Shown in pieces: positions 1 through 12,497 of a stretch of 64,000 bases of DNA. How positions within the stretch are numbered: position 1 is the first letter of the stretch; each line of letters begins with the position of its first letter. The notes below the pieces were generated by a model. It saw nothing but the letters and a program-made list of their open reading frames with translations. It was not told the origin of the DNA and searched no databases. The position numbers and the translations under genes were made by a program. The stretch comes from Epiperipatus broadwayi (taxonomy: Eukaryota > Onychophora > Udeonychophora > Euonychophora > Peripatidae), in the NCBI GenBank assembly GCA_028023455.1, contig JAQFVV010000036.1:7189576-7253575 (forward strand). The letters run 5' to 3'.

Positions 1-2035
1 TGATGTAAGATAGTGTTAATGCAAAACTAGAGACAAAAATTATTAAGAAAACAATATTTACAGTTGATATTCCTAATCTTCAGAAACATTCTAATGAATT
101 TAAATTAGAACTTACAAATTGGTTTCAAGTATTAGTAGATTTTGAACATGATTCAGATTTGAATGAAATTAATATGAAAATAACTGATACACTTTTAAAA
201 ACTGCAACAAAGATAGCTGGTAGAAAACGCAGCAATTGACCAATAAAATTTTCACCGAGACTAGAGAATTTATGAATAAAAGAAGGAATATGAAGATATA
301 CAAAAATGATGCATTAAAACGGATTGAATATCTCAAATTTTGTAAAATGGTATGGAAAAGAGTTGAAAATGATATAAGAAAGTATAACTGTGAACTAGCA
401 AGGAAAGCTGTAGAAGAGATTAAAAGTCTCAAGAGTGCAAAACAACATTTTGGTATTGGTAAAAAATTTATATCTGCAATAAGAAAAAAAGATGGAATTA
501 TTACTAAAAAGAGAGATGACATCATGAAATGGGTAGAAGACTTCTATCAAGAATTATATAATAATAAAGAACAAATACTTCCTATAGCTACTGTGTCTTC
601 CAAATTGCCCAGAATTTTAAATGAAGAAGTGAGACATGCAATTAAATTTCTGAAGAAAGGAAAAGCTCCAGGTAATGATGGAATTACAATTGATATATTA
701 AAAAAAGCAGGTGAAGAAATATAATTTTTTTTAGCAAAGTTATATACCAAATGTCTAAATAATAAAGATGTACCAGATGATTGTAAGAATGCAGTATTAA
801 TATTGATACTTTAAAAAGGTGATAAAGAAGACATTAGAAATTACAGACCTTTCAGCCTTTTATCAGTTTTATACAAAATTTTTACCAAGATAATTACAAC
901 TCATTTACAGAGAACATTGGATTTCCACCAACCAAAAGAACAAGCTGGATTTAAAAGTGGTTTTAGTACAGTAGATCATATTCAGGTATTGAGAGAAGTT
1001 ATAGAAAGGACAAATGAATATGAGTGGCCATTATGCTTAGGATTTGTAGATTATGAAAAGGCATTTGATTCTATAAACATTTCTTCAGTGATTAAAGCAT
1101 TGGATCATCAAGGTATAGATCCAGGATATTGTTATATTTTAAAGAATATTTATAAAAATGCAACAGCAACAATTAGATTACATAATGATACTAGGAAAGT
1201 TAACCTTGAGAAGGGGGTAAGACAGGGTGACTCCATATCTCCAAAACTTTTTACAGCAGTGTTGCAAGAAGTATTTTGTGGATTAAAATGGGAAGCTAAA
1301 GGAGTGAAAGTAAATGGAGATTATTTAAGTCATTTAGATTTTGCAGATGATGCAGTTGTTTGCAACTGCAGGAGTTATCAGATGATAGTAGAACTAAAGA
1401 TAAATGTTAAAAAGACTAAAGTAATGTTCAAAAGATTTTCTCAAAATATGAAAATAAAGATTAATTATGATGAGTTAGAAGAAGTTAACAGCTACAAATA
1501 CCTTGGTCAGATTATTAATACAGATGGAAACATAATGGTTCAAATTAATTATAGAATTAAACTTGGTTAATGCTTTTGGTAGAAATAACTTGATACTAAA
1601 AGGAAATATACCTATGTGTTGGAAAAGGAAGGTTTTTAATAAATGTGTTTACCAGTTCTTACTTATGGGTCTGAGAGTTGGACACTTAATAGAAGAGCAA
1701 TACAGAGATTTCAGACCACTCAAAGAAGTATGGAGAGATGCATGTTGGGAGTAACAAGAAGAGATTGAAAACACAATATATGGGTAAGACAACAAACAGG
1801 TGTTGGGCTGGATATATTGCTAGAAGAGATGATAATAGATAGACAATTGAAATTTTAAACTGGATTCCATGAGATTGTAAAAAACCCAGAAAGAGACCAC
1901 ATGTGAGATGGATGGATAAAATAAGAAGGTGTGCAGGTGTGATGTGAAAAGAAACTAAAGATCAGAGAAGATGGATTGAACATGGAGAGACCATCCTGCA
2001 GTGGATTGATAATGGTTGGTGATGATGAATAGTAT
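1..2035 (+). mobile_element. LINE-A copy 1 (RTE-like LINE, 5' cut by window edge)
   Basis: A non-LTR retrotransposon entering the window within the end of its endonuclease domain and running through the reverse transcriptase to its 3' end. Such elements copy their RNA at a nick made by their own APE-type endonuclease. Coding runs in + frames: connector at 236-724, RT fingers and palm at 917-1570, thumb and C-terminal part at 1563-1754 and on in other frames to about 2010. It ends in a short GAT/ATG-rich tail, as other copies here do. Stops (for example near 722 and 813) and frameshifts break it, so it is dead. It is the best-preserved RT of the family in the window and served as my reference for the other copies. 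RTE-like is inferred from protein resemblance to animal endonuclease-reverse transcriptases; the exact clade is not proven. Confidence 0.9.
917..1570 (+). pseudogene. LINE-A reverse transcriptase core, broken
   Basis: RT palm segment of the LINE at 1-2035. In order it shows FVDYEKAFDSI (first catalytic aspartate block, near 1040-1075), GVRQGDSISPKLF (RT block 4, near 1213-1250) and LDFADDAVV (the FADD catalytic box, near 1336-1362). It then jumps to LKINVKKTKVMF and YKYLGQII. The step from FADD straight to LKINVKK is shorter than in copy 2 and the other relatives, so an internal deletion lies around 1365-1400. Both catalytic acidic blocks are intact, but the frame is lost upstream (after 724) and downstream (after 1570). 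This is a recent pseudogene, not a working enzyme. No promoter is visible. Confidence 0.85.
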
Positions 2036-2044
2036 ATAAACAAT

Positions 2045-3360
2045 TCCTAATGCATTCAATATAATGCAATATAATATCTATATTAAATTCTTCAATCTAG
2101 TCTTCCTTAGAACTGTAATTACACAATATCTATACGTACTAATTATTATACATAAAAAAATTTACAGTAAGACAGAACCTGTTTATATTATAAAGATTAC
2201 TTCAAAGAATATGGATGAGGATAAAAAACACTCGAAAGCTATGGCTGTGAAAATCCTTTCAAAATGAAGTTAGTTATTGAAGAACTTAAAAGATAGGATC
2301 CCAAAATATCAAATGACCAATATAGTGGACTAATATATTCTATATCTGGGCATATTTGTGGTGAATGGATAATTTTGGATAATCATTAAAAATGTTAAAT
2401 TAGATATTAATAAAAATTAAACATCAAGCATATTTTAAATAATATCAAAATCACATTAAAAAAAATAAATGTAATTTTTTTATAAAATAATTAATATAAT
2501 GTATATGAAAATATGTGAAGACAATTTATATTAACTATATAAAATAATATTGGCAGTCAATATACATTGGGCATTTACAGCTCTGAAGACTTGGATTTGG
2601 AATAATGATACAAGTATTGAGTGACAACAAGGAGAACTTTAAAAGAAGTATTTCTATTTATATTAAATTGTCAAATTTTGTAAATTAAAATCAAAAGACA
2701 AAAATAATTTTGATGAAAGTTAAAAAAAAAAAGTTAAGAAATTAAACAAAACACTGGATCAGTGATTTATAAACACATACAGAAATAGATCTTAATATTT
2801 TGATAATTAAAATTCTGATTACGTTATGTTACACGTAAAATATGAAAGTGTAAAAGAAAATTACTTATATAAGTCTGAATACTTCATTTCGGTCATTTAT
2901 CAATAACTATTGATTTTCCATAATATGACCAGTGCTATTCATAATTCAAAATAAACTTTATGCATCGATTCTCCCAAATGCAAAGCCAGTGAACAGTGTT
3001 ACTTGTTTGCAAATCTTTAAACATGTGTCAAAATGGATAATTAAAGAACTAATTCAATTAGACATGAACCCAGTATGCATCTTTAAAAAAACACTTTTTT
3101 ACTTGAAAATGCCAATGAAGTATTTTTCAAAAGTCGAAGTAAATCAATAAATAAACATTGCTTTACTACAAATTTTAATTTATAAGAATTAAAATACTTT
3201 ATGTCAAAACCATAAAATTAAGAATCAGTAAATGTTAATGAATAAATGTTTTACTGATCATATTATTAATAATAAAAACTTTAATCTGCGCGTAAATATA
3301 ACGTTTATCCAATTTAAGAAAAATTATAACTTTATCTTTCCTATAGTATTGCCAAACCAT
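2045..3360. other. AT-rich stretch, no gene recognised
   Basis: Very AT-rich sequence with several short open frames (such as 2932-3150) that show no domain, biased composition or motif I can name. No RNA gene or mobile-element end recognised. Confidence 0.5.
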
Positions 3361-3362
3361 AT

Positions 3363-3497
3363 AATATTAATATCATCTGTTCTTTATTACTTTTACGATG
3401 CTTTTTTTTTTTACAACCTAATATTGAAACTGTCACATTAGGTTGCAAAAAAAAAAAGCATTATAAAAATAATAAAGAATATGATATTAATATTTAT
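3363..3497. repeat. Foldback (long inverted repeat) of about 135 bp
   Basis: Two arms of about 58 bp are inverted copies of each other around a loop of roughly 18 bp. The left arm begins AATATTAATATCAT and ends with a T-tract plus ACAACCTAAT; the right arm begins ATTAGGTTGC, then an A-tract, and ends GATATTAATATT. Arms differ at a few positions. This looks like a small foldback MITE. I could not define a target duplication because the flanks are low complexity. Confidence 0.7.
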
Positions 3498-3499
3498 AC

Positions 3500-5325
3500 A
3501 ATTTATTAATAAATATCTTTGCAAGGCTCATGTTTTTACGCTTACTTTTCATTACTATACAATAGAGTAGCCATATTATCCTAAAATGATGAGTTTTATA
3601 TCCCGTAGAATCATACTTAAAGCCATAAGAAAAAAATATTAATTCATACTAACATTTATAACTTATTTACAATACATTTAAAGTCTAATGTGTCAAATGT
3701 TTTCTATTACGTAATGAGCAAAACTTTTTACCCCCTCTAGGAGTTGAAACGGGAAGGATTTATAGAAAGATACAGTCCAGTATAATAGTACACATTTTTC
3801 CAATTTATTTTTAATGCAGTTTGTTATTAAACATGTGTATATGTGATATAGTATAAATTAACAGCCGAAGGGATTTTACCTTAAATGACTTAATACTTAT
3901 ATAAGACTAAAACCTCAGTACATACGCCTTGAGTGCTTAATTTTAACAAGAAAGACCTCTACAAATCATAACACAAGATTTGACTTAATAAAGATAAGAG
4001 GGACCCTCTTATCTCTGAACCTATTTTCTTAATTATATAGGCAAATCTAAAGCATATTGATTTGGGAGCATGAAGCTAATAAAATTCTTCACTGATTAAG
4101 TCCACTATTTCTGCTAAACATTAACGACTTAATGACTTGGCAAATTTCTATGATTACGAAGTTATTTAATTATTAATAGCGTAGATTGCAACATTATGTA
4201 ATGCACACTTCTTTAGATGTATTTTTTGTATAGATTATTCCTGTATACGACTGAGATTTTTTTTAAAAATTACAATATGACTTTTTGTGCATGTGCATTA
4301 GTCTTGCTATTATATCTATGAGTAAGATATGACCTTGATCTTGGCATCCTCTTAAAATTTCAGCAATGTTACGAAATTCGCCTAGTGGACATTTAAGCTG
4401 CTCACATAATTTTATATTGAAAGCTATTTCTTATTTTGGGCAAATTCTAAAAAAAAAGTATATCATATATCTTACAATTATGAATACAACATTTAAACGG
4501 GTTTTTATCAAATATTAAATTTATCTTATTTAATTTCAGACATGTAGATAATAAATTAGTAAATCTCCGATAAATATATATGAATGTGCGAAGTAATATA
4601 AGATTCTATCTTTTCGTGGTTTTTGATGTTACATAACTCATTGGAAGGTAGTTATTCCCCCTTTTCAATTAGAGATATTAAAAATAAAATAAAAGAAAAG
4701 TAATAAAGTGTATAAATTTGTATTATTTATATTACAAATAAGCTAATTAAGATTATATTAAAAGCAAATTTTAGTTAGCACAATTAAAACAAGACTATTC
4801 TCGATGGTCTGACTAAAAAAAAAAAAAGAGAGAATAGATACTGGAGGAAAAGCTGATATGGATTATCATCTACACGTGGGGAAAAGCTGAATAACTTTAA
4901 AGTAGTTGCTCATCCGGGGGAATTTGATTACCATACATTTGCTATTAGAATTTTTCATCAATTTAATAAGTCACACTAAACTATAATATCCTATAATTTA
5001 AACTTAAAACATGGAGATTAAAAAAACTTTTAAACAAAATAGAACTAAAATGCAATAATTAACTATAATTGTATAAATTAATAAGAATGTTTATATACCA
5101 TTTTTATTTTTTGAAAAAAAAAAAAAAATTGCAAATATTCAAATTCCTGTAATGGCTACCTTCCTCACTTTATTTTATTTTACAAAAATTTGGGGTCGAT
5201 TTTTGTAGTATTTGATCTAACAATATTCCGAGAACTGTTTTGAAATAAGACTGTATTTTTTTTTTTTGTTTTTTTTTTTTAAAAATGACTATACCATTTT
5301 GCTACAGCAAATACTTTTTTTTCAT
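3500..5325. other. AT-rich stretch, no gene recognised
   Basis: AT-rich DNA with homopolymer runs (A-tracts near 4815 and 5116, T-tracts near 5260). I see no coding region, RNA gene or element terminus. Confidence 0.5.
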
Positions 5326-5327
5326 AT

Positions 5328-5392
5328 GTCAAATGCGTTGATCGGGAAGAGAAGGCAGCTATGCTAACCACTAGGCCACCAACGCTTGGAAA
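5328..5392 (-). repeat. tRNA-derived fragment with internal deletion
   Basis: Read on the minus strand this starts with an acceptor-like GCGTTGG, then a D-arm or A-box segment GGTGGCCTAGTGGTTAGC, part of an anticodon arm, and closes with TCAACGC, complementary to the start at 6 of 7 positions. The T-arm and B-box are missing, so about 20 nt are deleted. An A-rich tract follows. I read it as a decayed tRNA-derived retroposon, not a tRNA gene. Confidence 0.6.
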
Positions 5393-5399
5393 AACTGAC

Positions 5400-5990
5400 G
5401 ATTTTTATGGTATATAATCTCATTATGAATCGTCCCAGAGAAACTCCGTAATTTAAATTCATTACAATAATTTATTTAAAACTATTTTTCTTCGGTAATA
5501 AGACGAATACTATTAATTCGTACTAGAAAGAAGACCTAATGAATTTAGGGAATCGAATGTTCAATTCAAGTACTTACATTTACTACCAAAAGACAGTTCA
5601 TAAAAACTAAGTTTTTCGTTGTCTCACTCAGACAAGGACTGATTTCGCTCTTTAAAAATTCTCCTTGATAATTTTGAAATTTAAAACAATCCAATAATCT
5701 TTTTTTAAAAATCCAGCCATTACTCGATAATTTCATGAAATCAATAAATAAAGACGCCGTTGTGAATGTTATCGAAATTATAGAAACAATATTACGATAA
5801 ATAAAAATGTACGGAGATCTTACCTGAATTCCGAATTTACGATGCTCTTACTGTGAAGAGAAAGTAAAAAATAATTAACTTTAAAACTTTCAATTGCGAC
5901 GTCATGCATTGTAGCTATTCTAAATACGAAGTCTCACTTAGGTGTTAGCTGCAATTAATTTTATATGTTGTATTTCTCAATGCTGATGGT
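5400..5990. other. No gene recognised
   Basis: AT-rich DNA without a coding signal or repeat I can assign. Confidence 0.45.
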
Positions 5991-6620
5991 ATCTTCAACC
6001 AAAAATTTTCTATATTCATTTCCACATCATTCTTTTAATAATATCTGCTTCTAATAAATTTTTTTTTTTCATTTTGTTGAAGGCTTTTCGCCATTTTTTT
6101 GATCTTCCTCTGCATTTCCTCCTTTTTTCATCACTTAATCATCTTTTGTATTATGTTCTTATACAAACTTCTAATATGATAATACGATTTTAATTCCCTT
6201 TTTCAATGTCTTTTATCACATTTTTCTTTGACTATTTTCACTGATCTCTTGATATATTCTTTTTTTAAAATTCTAAATCTCATTGCTAATTTCTAATATC
6301 CCAAATCCATTGCTAGTAAATCTCTGTTCATTTTTTTATCATAGTCCTTGTTTCTACCCATATAATAATATACTCTGTATTAGTTATTTATCTAAGACTT
6401 TGTTTCAAAAAAATATTATTGTTCTGTGAAACAAGTTGAACATTCCAATTGCCTGCCTAGTTTTATTAATTCTACAAATCTTTTTGATGATAGATGTTTA
6501 TCAAAGATTAACCCCAAATATTGGAAAGTTGTCCATGGTTTTTTTTATTAGTGGTCTACCTCATTTTGCACTTTACCAAATTTTCAAAACTGATATGTAA
6601 TCCCCATTTTACTTATTATT
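5990..6620 (-). pseudogene. Heavily decayed LINE-like fragment, reverse strand
   Basis: On the minus strand, between about 6600 and 6400, a run reads KFGKVQNEVDH, then TFQYLGLIFDKHLSSKRFVELI with a stop or shift. This resembles the thumb region after the catalytic box of non-LTR reverse transcriptases, where a YLG motif is common. Lysine- and arginine-rich pieces continue towards 5990. No catalytic block is left. It could belong to the same LINE type as the fragment at 17.49-17.70 kb. Assignment rests only on the YLG block and general composition, so confidence is low. Confidence 0.4.
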
Positions 6621-6671
6621 TAATTTTGAATAAAAGATGGTTAAAATGTTTATACTAAAAGTAGATTAAAC

Positions 6672-6866
6672 CACTAAACATCACATGATCACTATTTCTT
6701 ATGCTTGCTTATAACTGTTGTTAAAACAGGCAAAATGCTTCATACAGTAGTACCACCTAAAGCAAGACAGAGTAATCAATGGATGTCTTGCTTTGAGTGA
6801 CACTACTGTATGGAGAGTGTCACCTGTTTTAAAAATAGATTATAAGTAAAGTATAAATAAAAATAG
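6672..6866. repeat. Hammerhead-family repeat, copy H1 (ribozyme lost)
   Basis: A near-perfect hairpin at about 6724-6836 made from two inverted copies of the family's 3' arm (AAACAGGC, CATACAGTAGT, then GAGTAATCAATGG on the left; the reverse on the right). Outside it lie the family's outer motifs: CACATGATCAC and CTTATGCTTGCTTATAAC on the left, and a decayed TTATAAG on the right. The central part that carries the hammerhead motif in other copies is absent here. Related to the copies at 14843, 35133, 35523 and 45932. Confidence 0.75.
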
Positions 6867-6869
6867 CTG

Positions 6870-7435
6870 GAATCAATTAAATGTAATTTAAAGTTAAACT
6901 ATATAAAGTAAATAATAATAGCCAGAATCAATTGAGTGCAATTAAAAATAAATGAAATAAATTGAAATTAAAAGTAAAGCTTAGGAAATTAGAAAATCAT
7001 CTAATTAAATATAATGGAAAAATGCAAGAGTAAATCTATCAGAGAAAATGTTGCAGTTAACAATAGAATAATGAATACAAATTTTATTTATAGTAACAAG
7101 ATAGGCCAAGCTAAATGAATCCAGTTAATTATCTTTATGATATTTTTGCCTTGAAGGATAGAATACCCCAGAAATAATTTGTATTCACACCTTTGCATAG
7201 AAGTAGTGGCCAAATTCTCTATCATTTGGGATTTCAGAATTGTGGCAAGAAGCTACAGAAAAGATTATAGAGGGCCATTGTTTCCTGGAGACAGCCTCTG
7301 TAATTCAAGAAGCTGCCTGGGGAACTAAACAAGTTGTTTTGATCTTTATTAGTATTTGTGTAAGTCTCAAGGGTCACTAGACTATAGGCAAAAACATTGT
7401 AAAAGTAGTACAACTTATAATAGTAACCTATATGT
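6870..7435. other. No gene recognised
   Basis: AT-rich sequence; the short minus-strand frame at 7234-7518 partly covers the LINE-A 5' untranslated region and shows no domain. Confidence 0.45.
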
Positions 7436-8295
7436 ATATATGGCTGCAGAAAGGAGTTTGCTGTTAACTGCAAGGAGACCCTTTGATTCTGCTTGAAGGC
7501 TGCAAAGGAATTGAACATGGCTAAATCATAATGTCCACTCCATACATTCTTATTGTTACAGCTATTATTACTCTATGATTATTCATATAGTATAGAAACA
7601 TGGTTGAGCTGCTCACCAACACACATTATCAAGCATGGTGAGTTTATTAGCTTTTTACCTTTGAGTTTAAGATCAAGAAGCATCATGGTCTTTCTTCTTT
7701 ATTGCTTGATAAAGTAGAATGAATGTGTGTATGAATGAAAGTTTTTTTCTAATAGATATATACAATAGTGTCAGACAAAAGTAAATCATGGCCCTTATTT
7801 CCAGGAGGCTATAAAGTCATCAGTCAGGGTAGTTGGTGGCTGAAGGTGGAGGGTACTAAGGATCCCTTGTTTGTGGACCCAGGCTGTGATTTGATGATGA
7901 CTTTTCATTTAGGTACTTAAAACTACAGATCACATTTAAGTGAAGGAAGATTGCAAGAATTGAAGAATTGTCATATTAAATGGGACATTAAGTTAGAAGA
8001 AAAATTGAAGAGACAATTGATTTAACAAATAGACATGTGTACTCTATTACAAAGTCACAAATATTGGAAATATTTAGTAGAATTTATTATAAATAAAAAG
8101 TGGAAGAGCAACATTGTGAAGAATGATGGTGTATAGCAGATATCAAATGCAGATAATTCAAGTTTACACCCCAATAAGTTCTCTTAGTGATGAAGTAGTA
8201 AAAGATTTTTATATGGATATACAAAAGATTTTTGATAAGAGTAAACAATATTTTAAAATTGTTATGTGAGACTTTAATGCTAAATTGGTAAACAA

Positions 8296-8625
8296 ATGAA
8301 AGATGAAAGGGCTGTAGATAATTTTAGTTGTGGTAATAAAAATGAGAGAGGACATAAACTTAGGGAGTTTGCAGAAAAGGAAAAACTTTATATTATGAAT
8401 TCTTTTTTTGAGAAAAATGTTAAATGGAAATGGACATTGAAGCATACAAATGAAGATACAGCAGAAGTGGATTACATTTTGACTAATAGAAAATACATAT
8501 TTCAAGATTGTAATGTCCTTTATAAATTCAACACAGGAAGTGATCATCAATTAGTAAGATGTAAGATACATGTTAATGCAAAATTAGAGATACAATTTTT
8601 TAAGAAAAAACATATTTATGGTTGA
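8296..8625 (+). pseudogene. LINE-A endonuclease, C-terminal half
   Basis: A 110-codon open run that encodes the end of the APE-type endonuclease of LINE-A copy 2. It shows NFSCGNKNERGHKLREFAE (residues about 9-27) and YIMNSFF, where the family normally has a WTW-type segment (WKWTLKH is visible). The closing SDHQLVRCKIHV holds the conserved SDH triad member. The N-terminal half, with the metal-binding Asn and Glu, lies upstream in other frames with stops. The protein is therefore non-functional. Confidence 0.8.
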
Positions 8626-9689
8626 TATTCCTAATCTTTGGAATCATTCTTATTAATTTAAATTACAACTTGCAAATCAGTTTCAAGTATTAGTAGATTT
8701 TGAATATGATTCAGATTTGAATGAAATTAATAAGAAAATAAGGGATATACTTTAAAAACTTCAATAAAGATAGCTGTTAGAAAAAGCACCAATTGCCAAT
8801 AAAATTTCTACTGAGATGAGAATTTATGATGAAAAGAAGGAATGTGAAGATATGTAAAAATGATGCATTAAGAAGGACTGAATAACTTGAATTTTATAAA
8901 ATGGTGTGAAAAAGAGTTGTTAAAGATATAAGAAAGTATAATTGTGAACTAGCAAGGAAATCTGTAGAAGTGTCTAAACCAACATTTTGGTATTGAAAGG
9001 AAACATATCTGCAAAAAGAAAAAAAGATAAAACTATACTAAAAAGAAAGCTGACATCATGAAGTGGATAGAAGAATTCTATAAAGGATTATATAGTAATA
9101 AAGAACACATACCTCCTACATCTATTATATCTTCTGAATTGCCCAGAATTTTAAATGAAAAAGTGAGATTATGAAAAAAGGAAAAGCTCCAGGTAATGAT
9201 GAAATTATAATCGGTCTTTTAAAAGAAGTATTTGAAGAAGATTTGGCAAAGTTATATATCAAATGTCTAAATGATAAACATGTACTATATGATTGGAAAA
9301 TGCAATATTAATATTTTAATAAGGTGATAAATAAGATATTAGAAATTACAGACTATCAGCCTTTTATCAGTTTTATACAAAATTTTTACCAAGATGATTA
9401 CAACTCATCTACAGAGAACATTGAATTTCAACCAACCAAGGGAACAAGCTGGATTTAAAAGTGGTTTTAGTATAGTAGATCATATCCAAGTATTGAGAGA
9501 AATTTATAGAAAAGACCAATGAATATGAGTTGTCATTATGTTTTGGAATTGTAGATTATGAAAAGGCATTTGAGTCTATAAGTCTTTCTTCAGTGATTAA
9601 AGCATTGAATCATCAAGGATTAGATCCAGGATATTGTTATATTCTGAAGAATATTTATAAAAATGCAACAACAATAATTATATTATATA

Positions 9690-10277
9690 ATGATATTTAG
9701 GCAGGTTAGCAGTGAGAAGGGTGTAAGACAGGGTAACTCCATATCTCCAAAACCTTTTACAACAGTGATGAAAGAAGTATTTTGTGGATTAAAATGGGAA
9801 TCTAAAGAAGTAAAAGTAAATGGAGATTATATAAGTCATTTAGATTTTACACATGATGTAGTTGTTTTTAAAAAAAAAATGTTTTAGAGCTTCAGGAAAT
9901 GTTGCAATATTTATGAGATGAAAATAAGATTAAAGGTAAATGTTAAAAAGACTAAAGCAATGTTCCATGGATTGTCTCAATGAAAATAGGGATTGATTAT
10001 GATGAGTTAGAAGAAGTTAATAACTACAAATACCTTGGTCAGATCATTACTACAGATGGAAACAATGGATGGAATTAATCATAAAATTAAACTTGGTTGG
10101 AGTGTTTTTGGTAGAAATAACTTAATACTAAAAAGAAATATGCCTATATGTTTAAAAAGGAAGGTTTTTAATGTGTTTTACCAGTTCTTACTTATGGATC
10201 TGAGACTTCAATACTTAATAGAAGAGGAAAATAGAGACTTCAAACATCTCAAAGAAGTATGGAGAAATGCATGTTAG
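9690..10277 (+). pseudogene. LINE-A reverse transcriptase palm and thumb, broken
   Basis: Pieces of RT in two frames. First, 9690-9887: RQVSSEKGVRQGNSISPKPF, then GLKWESKEVKVNGDYISHLDF and THDVVVF; the catalytic box has mutated from FADD to FTHD. Second, 10035-10277: HKIKLGWSVFGRNNLILK, then KRKVFNVFYQFLLMDL, the conserved C-terminal segment shared with copies 1 and 5. Between them the frame is lost around an A-tract at 9870. Dead by two criteria: frame and catalytic residue. Confidence 0.8.
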
Positions 10278-10590
10278 GAGTAACAAGAAAAGATCAAAAA
10301 CATAATATAAAGGTAAGAGAAAATGGGTGTTATTGACATTGTTGAAAGAATTAAAATACAAAATTGGAGTTCAGCTGGAAATGTTGTTAGGAAAGATGAT
10401 AGCAGATGGACAATTTAAATCTTAAACTGAATTCCAAGAGATTGTAAATGCTTCAGAAAAAACCCACATGTAAGTTGCATAGATTAAATAAGAGTGTGTA
10501 AGGATGATGTAGAGAAGAGAGGATAAAGATTGGAGAAGATGGATTGAACTTGGAGGGACCATCCTGCAGGGGATTGGTAATGGTTGATAA

Positions 10591-10592
<2 letters not shown>

Positions 10593-10636
<44 letters not shown>
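10593..10636. repeat. TA dinucleotide microsatellite
   Basis: About 22 TA repeats directly at the 3' end of LINE-A copy 2, where other copies have a GAT/ATG-rich tail. It probably grew from the LINE tail. Confidence 0.9.
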
Positions 10637-10639
<3 letters not shown>

Positions 10640-10640
<1 letters not shown>

Positions 10641-12489
10641 TGTCCCACAGCTAAATCCTTTTAACAACACATTAAAAAGGAAAAGACTGAATTTTGCAGC
10701 CAATTCAAAAGAAATTTCCTTTTGAATGGACTGCAAAATTCAGGCTTTTCTTTATTTAAAGGGAGAGTGTGGCTGAAAGAATTTATTTATAGGATGTTTA
10801 AAATACTTTACATAAACTTCACTTATATTTATATACCTATCCATATGCAATTTTGGCAAAAAAAAAAATTTACAATATAGGAATTAAAACACTAGCCTGT
10901 TTGTGTTGTAGAGAGGCTTTTCTTTATTCAAAAGGGGAAGTGTGACTTAAGGAATTTATCTATAGGGTGTTTAAAATATTTTACATAGATTTCAGCTAGC
11001 CTTATGCATTGTTTTATATGGATGTCCATATGTTACTAATGGATTTTAATTGTAGTATGAATTAGACTGCCATCTTTATATGTACATGTACATTCTTATA
11101 CATTTTGGAAAAGAAATTTGCACAATATAAGAATTAAAATACTAGCCTGTCTATGTTGTAGAGAGTTAGTGAATAAACTGCACAGTACATAGGAATGATA
11201 TTTGTTTTGAGTGAATGTGGATAATGGAAGCTTTATATGTTTTAATGTTGGACATATTAATGATTATTAAAAGTATTTGCATTCTGTACTGATTTACTTG
11301 TTAGTAGATTATTTAACTGTCTCCTCAATACTACTTTTCTAATTAAAAGATTGGGAACCAAGGCATAACTAACAAGAATATGATGAGTGATGATGCAATC
11401 AGGCTGTAACTTTGACCTAATCATCAGGAGTCAGTGACTTGCAATAGTTCTTTACATGCCATAAATTTCTTTGACGTCATAAATTTCTTTGATAACTTCT
11501 ATTTTCTTTTGGATTTATTTCTATTTATATATTCCCCTAATTACATTAAGTGATGAATCCTCAGTCCCAGCCATTTTCAGTTTTTCCTATCAAAAATTCT
11601 GAAGAACAAGAGCATAAGCTTTCTATAAGTTGATAAACAAAAATTTGTTTCACCTCTTTATATCTATTAACAGACTAGTAATATATGAAGCATATACAAC
11701 AATCATGAAATGTTCAATCTCTTTCTCCAAATACAATTCTTCCTGGTAAGTGTTGAAGAATGTACATTTCTCTATTGTTCACACAAGAACTATTACTGAC
11801 TCATCTTAAGCTTATCTTCATTAATAGGGATGCCAAATTATGGAAGTCTAGATTATGTTCAGAAACACAATATGGAGAATCAATGAAACAAAAACAATGT
11901 AAACAAATAGCCACTGGTAAAAACAGGATGATAAAATTATTGGATGAGTAGCTGATGCTGAAGCATATTCAACAGTGATTCACCATCTGGAATTAGTTTG
12001 ACAGATGTGTATAACAGTAAAATGTTGCCTACTATTTTTAGAACTGGGGCATGCTGAAATTTGGAGCAAGAAACTGCTAGTGGTAAATACTATTGAACCT
12101 TTCATAAGGCAAGACCTTATGCTGTAAGTATTAGGTTTAGTAGAAGGAGCATACCAATTCCAGTACATCACTGATTGTTATTGTTAACAACTACATATTT
12201 GTAATTTCACTAACTGTAAAGAGCACAAACTTTTTAAACTATTGCAAATATATTATTATAAATAGATGTAATAAATGATTTGGATATCAATTTGTAGTTT
12301 GCCAGAATACTTTTTGACAACAAAATATGAATATAAAACAGATGTGATATATTCCTGGCAGAATCTGCTTATGTTGATTAAATGTTCAGCTCTCTCTGAA
12401 GAATTTTCTTTTTAGCACTTGAGAGGAATGATTCAGCAGAAGATATTATTATTAATACTAGTTAATTAAAAGGAAGTACATCAACCAAA
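10640..12489. other. No gene recognised; weak internal repeats
   Basis: Two related blocks at about 10737-10920 and 10915-11170 share phrases (CTTTTCTTTATT, TTAAAATA, TTTACATA, GAATTAAAACACTAGCCTG-type strings), so a diverged tandem duplication of roughly 180-240 bp is present. The open frames at 11760-11951 and 11980-12171 show nothing I recognise. Confidence 0.5.
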
Positions 12490-12497
12490 TGCTACAC

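Larger units (their letters stand above)
7436..10592 (+). mobile_element. LINE-A copy 2, near full length but degenerate
   Basis: The longest uninterrupted copy of the RTE-like LINE. The 5' untranslated part (7436-7900) matches the one at 62219-62640, including the block around GGACCCAG and the AGGAGGCT motif. Endonuclease remnants run 7980-8625, with the exonuclease-endonuclease-phosphatase signature as GDFNA-like DFNAK (near 8270) and SDHQLVRCKIHV (near 8535-8575). The RT follows from about 9070: DYEKAFESI near 9555, GVRQGNSISPKPF near 9720-9756 and LDFTHDVV near 9840. In the last the FADD box has become FTHD, so the catalytic pair is lost. The C-terminal part is at 10035-10277. It ends at about 10592 in a TA microsatellite. 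Dozens of frameshifts and stops make it inactive. It is older than copy 1, judged by damage. Confidence 0.88.

Noticed and set aside
236-724. Host protein-coding gene of 162 codons
   Set aside because: It is the LINE-A connector region, matched in at least three other copies in the window.
10593-10636. TA-repeat as a transcription terminator or regulatory site
   Set aside because: Microsatellite at the end of a LINE; no gene to regulate.
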